Shown in pieces: positions 12,355 to 13,694 of a stretch of 13,694 nucleotides of DNA; the stretch's first letter is position 1, and every line of letters begins with the position of its first letter. Origin of the DNA: Deltaproteobacteria bacterium (GTDB taxonomy: Bacteria; Desulfobacterota; DSM-4660; Desulfatiglandales; B25-G16); the NCBI GenBank assembly GCA_003646935.1, contig QMLW01000011.1:1-13694 (forward strand), written 5' to 3'. A model generated the notes under the pieces. The model did not search any database, had not been told where the DNA came from, and saw only the letters and a list, made by a program, of their open reading frames with translations. The translations under genes were made by a program, and so were the position numbers.

Positions 12355-13077
12355 ATGAAAAAGATCATTCTCATTATCATAGCCATACTATGGAGCAGCA
12401 TATTTCTTGTACCCCATACATTTATGGCTCATGAAGGCGAAAAGATAGGTGTCATTGTGGTGGATGTCCAGGGAGATTTTACTACCTTGAAAAAGGGCTC
12501 GTTGGCAGTCAATGGCACAGACAAGGCCTTTATTGATAAGGTTCGAAAGGCTACCGAGACTCTTAGCAGAGAGGGATATCCTATCTTTGCAACCCAGGAC
12601 TGGCACCCTGGAGATCATATATCCTTTTATACCAATCATGCCGGGAAAAAGGCCTTTGACGTTATAAATATCGAGGGAAGGACCCAGGTTCTCTGGCCTC
12701 CTCATTGTGTGCAGGGAACGGAAAATGCAAGGATCCTGGTGGACAATAATCTGTTCCGGGCCGTGGTGCAGAAGGGTAGGGATACAAGATATGATAGCTA
12801 CTCCGGATTTATGGACGATGGTGGGCATAAGACCGAAATGAATCAGATTCTGAAGAGAAACGGGATTCAGAAGCTCGTTGTCTATGGGATTGCAACCGAT
12901 TATTGTGTTCGGGCAACTGCCCTGGATGCAAAAGACGCAGGATATAAGGTGATAGTCATAGAAGGACTGTGTAAGGGGGTGGCGCCGGACACGACGGAAA
13001 AGGCATTGAAAGAGATGGATGAGAAAGGGATAATGATATTAAAGGAACTTGACCTTCAAAAGATAAAGGCATTCTGA
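12355..13077 (+). CDS. pncA: Nicotinamidase with N-terminal signal-like segment (probably exported)
   Basis: The 240-residue product is an isochorismatase-fold nicotinamidase that hydrolyses nicotinamide to nicotinate plus ammonia. It has the complete triad: Asp37 in VVDVQGDF, Lys140 in VVQKG and Cys184 in ATDYCVRATA. The metal site is in QDWHPGDHISF (Asp82, His84, His88), and WPPHCVQGTE and DSYSGF follow E. coli PncA closely. Unlike the usual cytosolic enzyme it begins with MKK, a hydrophobic core (IILIIIAILWSSIFLV) and FMA-H, predicting Sec export or an uncleaved anchor; the -3 residue is not ideal for cleavage. AGGAG lies 8 bases before ATG 12355. A later in-frame Met (residue 24, at 12424) would give a cytosolic form but lacks a ribosome site. 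A TRAP solute-binding protein follows 132 bases downstream and nicotinate phosphoribosyltransferase lies divergently upstream. Confidence 0.92.
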   Translation: MKKIILIIIAILWSSIFLVPHTFMAHEGEKIGVIVVDVQGDFTTLKKGSLAVNGTDKAFIDKVRKATETLSREGYPIFATQDWHPGDHISFYTNHAGKKAFDVINIEGRTQVLWPPHCVQGTENARILVDNNLFRAVVQKGRDTRYDSYSGFMDDGGHKTEMNQILKRNGIQKLVVYGIATDYCVRATALDAKDAGYKVIVIEGLCKGVAPDTTEKALKEMDEKGIMILKELDLQKIKAF

Positions 13078-13132
13078 ATCTCACGTACGACAAATCAAAC
13101 CAAGAGATGACCCGAGCTATTTTAAGATCTTG

Positions 13133-13141
13133 GAAAGGAGG
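13133..13141 (+). promoter_or_regulatory. Second orphan Shine-Dalgarno (GAAAGGAGG) before the TRAP gene
   Basis: GGAAAGGAGGTGGTAGAAAAAG here matches the 12226-12246 element in 17 or so of its positions. It lies 68 bases before the dctP start, which has its own AAGGAGG (13196-13202). The GTG inside it is too close to the Shine-Dalgarno to be a credible start. Confidence 0.4.
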
Positions 13142-13209
13142 TGGTAGAAAAAGAAAAAAAAGAGTATTTTAAAGTTAGTCATGTAAAACTTTAATAAGGA
13201 GGAAAGGTA

Positions 13210-13694
13210 ATGAGAAAGAAGGTATTCCTGGTTTCTGTGATCACTTTATTGGTACTTGGTCTGTTGGTGGCTGTTAGCAATAACCCGGCGGCCCAGGCCA
13301 AGGAGAAGATGCACATAAAATTCAGCACCTGGCATCCTCCGATGAGCAGGGAAGTAAAAACCGTCTGGACACCGATGCTTGAGGAGTTAAAGAAGAGAAG
13401 TAACGGCCGCATAGACTACACCATGTATGCAGGTGGGGCGTTAGGCAAAGGTCCGGAGCACTACGACATTGTTAAGAAGGGTCTCTCTGATATGGGCTAT
13501 TTCACCGCAACCTGGACGCCAGGACGATTTCCTCTCAGCGACGTGCTTTCGCTGGCCGTCTGGGTAGATGGTAAAGACGTGGGCACCGACATTGGAAATG
13601 TGATGTACAAGCGGATCCTCCATCGCGAGTTTGAAGGGGTGAAGATGATTGAACTCAATGGATGCATCAAGGCCTCCCTTTGGACTACTAAGCC
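13210..13694 (+). CDS. dctP: TRAP transporter solute-binding protein, DctP family (3' end outside window)
   Basis: The first 161 residues are present. A signal peptide (MRKKVFLVSVITLLVLGLLVAV, cleavage near AQA-K) is followed by the TRAP periplasmic-binding pattern. This includes IKFSTWHPPMSREVKTVWTPMLEELKKRSNGRIDYTMYAGGALGKGPEHYDIVKKGLSDMGYFT, with the usual A-G-G-A-L-G segment, then PGRFPLSDVLSL. DctP proteins capture organic acids in the periplasm and hand them to a DctQM sodium-driven permease. The conserved carboxylate-binding Arg lies at or past the window edge, so the ligand cannot be judged. AAGGAGG sits 7 bases before the ATG. It follows the nicotinamidase on the same strand with a 132-base gap lacking an evident terminator. 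Given that neighbour, nicotinate is an attractive but unproven ligand. Confidence 0.92.
   Translation, partial: MRKKVFLVSVITLLVLGLLVAVSNNPAAQAKEKMHIKFSTWHPPMSREVKTVWTPMLEELKKRSNGRIDYTMYAGGALGKGPEHYDIVKKGLSDMGYFTATWTPGRFPLSDVLSLAVWVDGKDVGTDIGNVMYKRILHREFEGVKMIELNGCIKASLWTTK

Noticed and set aside
13141..13194. Short GTG-initiated Lys-rich frame of 17 codons before dctP
   Set aside because: Same spacing problem as the first site, and its composition simply reflects the A-rich leader.

Overview
The window looks like chromosomal DNA of a Gram-negative anaerobe, most plausibly a Desulfobacterota (delta-proteobacterial) or related lineage. The evidence is a TolC-type outer-membrane channel, signal-peptide periplasmic enzymes, a TRAP-type solute-binding protein, an archaeal-type nicotinate phosphoribosyltransferase and a four-helix-bundle (S23-like) gene in one neighbourhood. 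This is inferred from gene content only; no rRNA is present to fix the taxonomy.

Layout. (1) 1-700: the 3' end of a NusG/RfaH-like gene, then a four-helix-bundle gene bounded by inverted TGAACC-type repeats. (2) 702-2051 (-): a lone TolC-family protein. (3) 2382-7562 (+): purB with a clear sigma-70-like promoter, followed by three tightly packed cell-envelope genes: a YkuD-fold L,D-transpeptidase/carboxypeptidase with two C-terminal NTF2-like repeats, a membrane-anchored coiled-coil protein of unknown function, and an M14-type zinc carboxypeptidase whose first zinc ligand is Gln instead of His. (4) 11597-7647 (-): a probable operon of nicotinate phosphoribosyltransferase, a degenerate KptA/Tpt1-like protein and an RNase II/R-family exonuclease. 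(5) 11598-12354: a long regulatory-looking intergenic region containing a GC-rich, potentially structured island behind an extended -10. (6) 12355-end (+): a nicotinamidase with an N-terminal signal-like segment, then the start of a TRAP solute-binding protein.

Two systems stand out. The first is the trio at 3726-7562. Its outer members have the architectures of the Helicobacter/Campylobacter peptidoglycan-trimming enzymes Csd6/Pgp2 (YkuD + NTF2) and Csd4/Pgp1 (M14 with Gln zinc ligand). In those bacteria the pair converts tetrapeptide stems to tri- and then dipeptides and sets helical cell shape. Here they are packed around an unknown membrane coiled-coil protein, suggesting a compact cell-shape or wall-remodelling module. 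The second is the nicotinamidase, apparently exported, beside a TRAP binding protein and divergent from nicotinate phosphoribosyltransferase. This suggests a route in which nicotinamide is deamidated in the periplasm, nicotinate is taken up by TRAP, and the cytosolic enzyme makes the mononucleotide. Both are inferences from family features and context.
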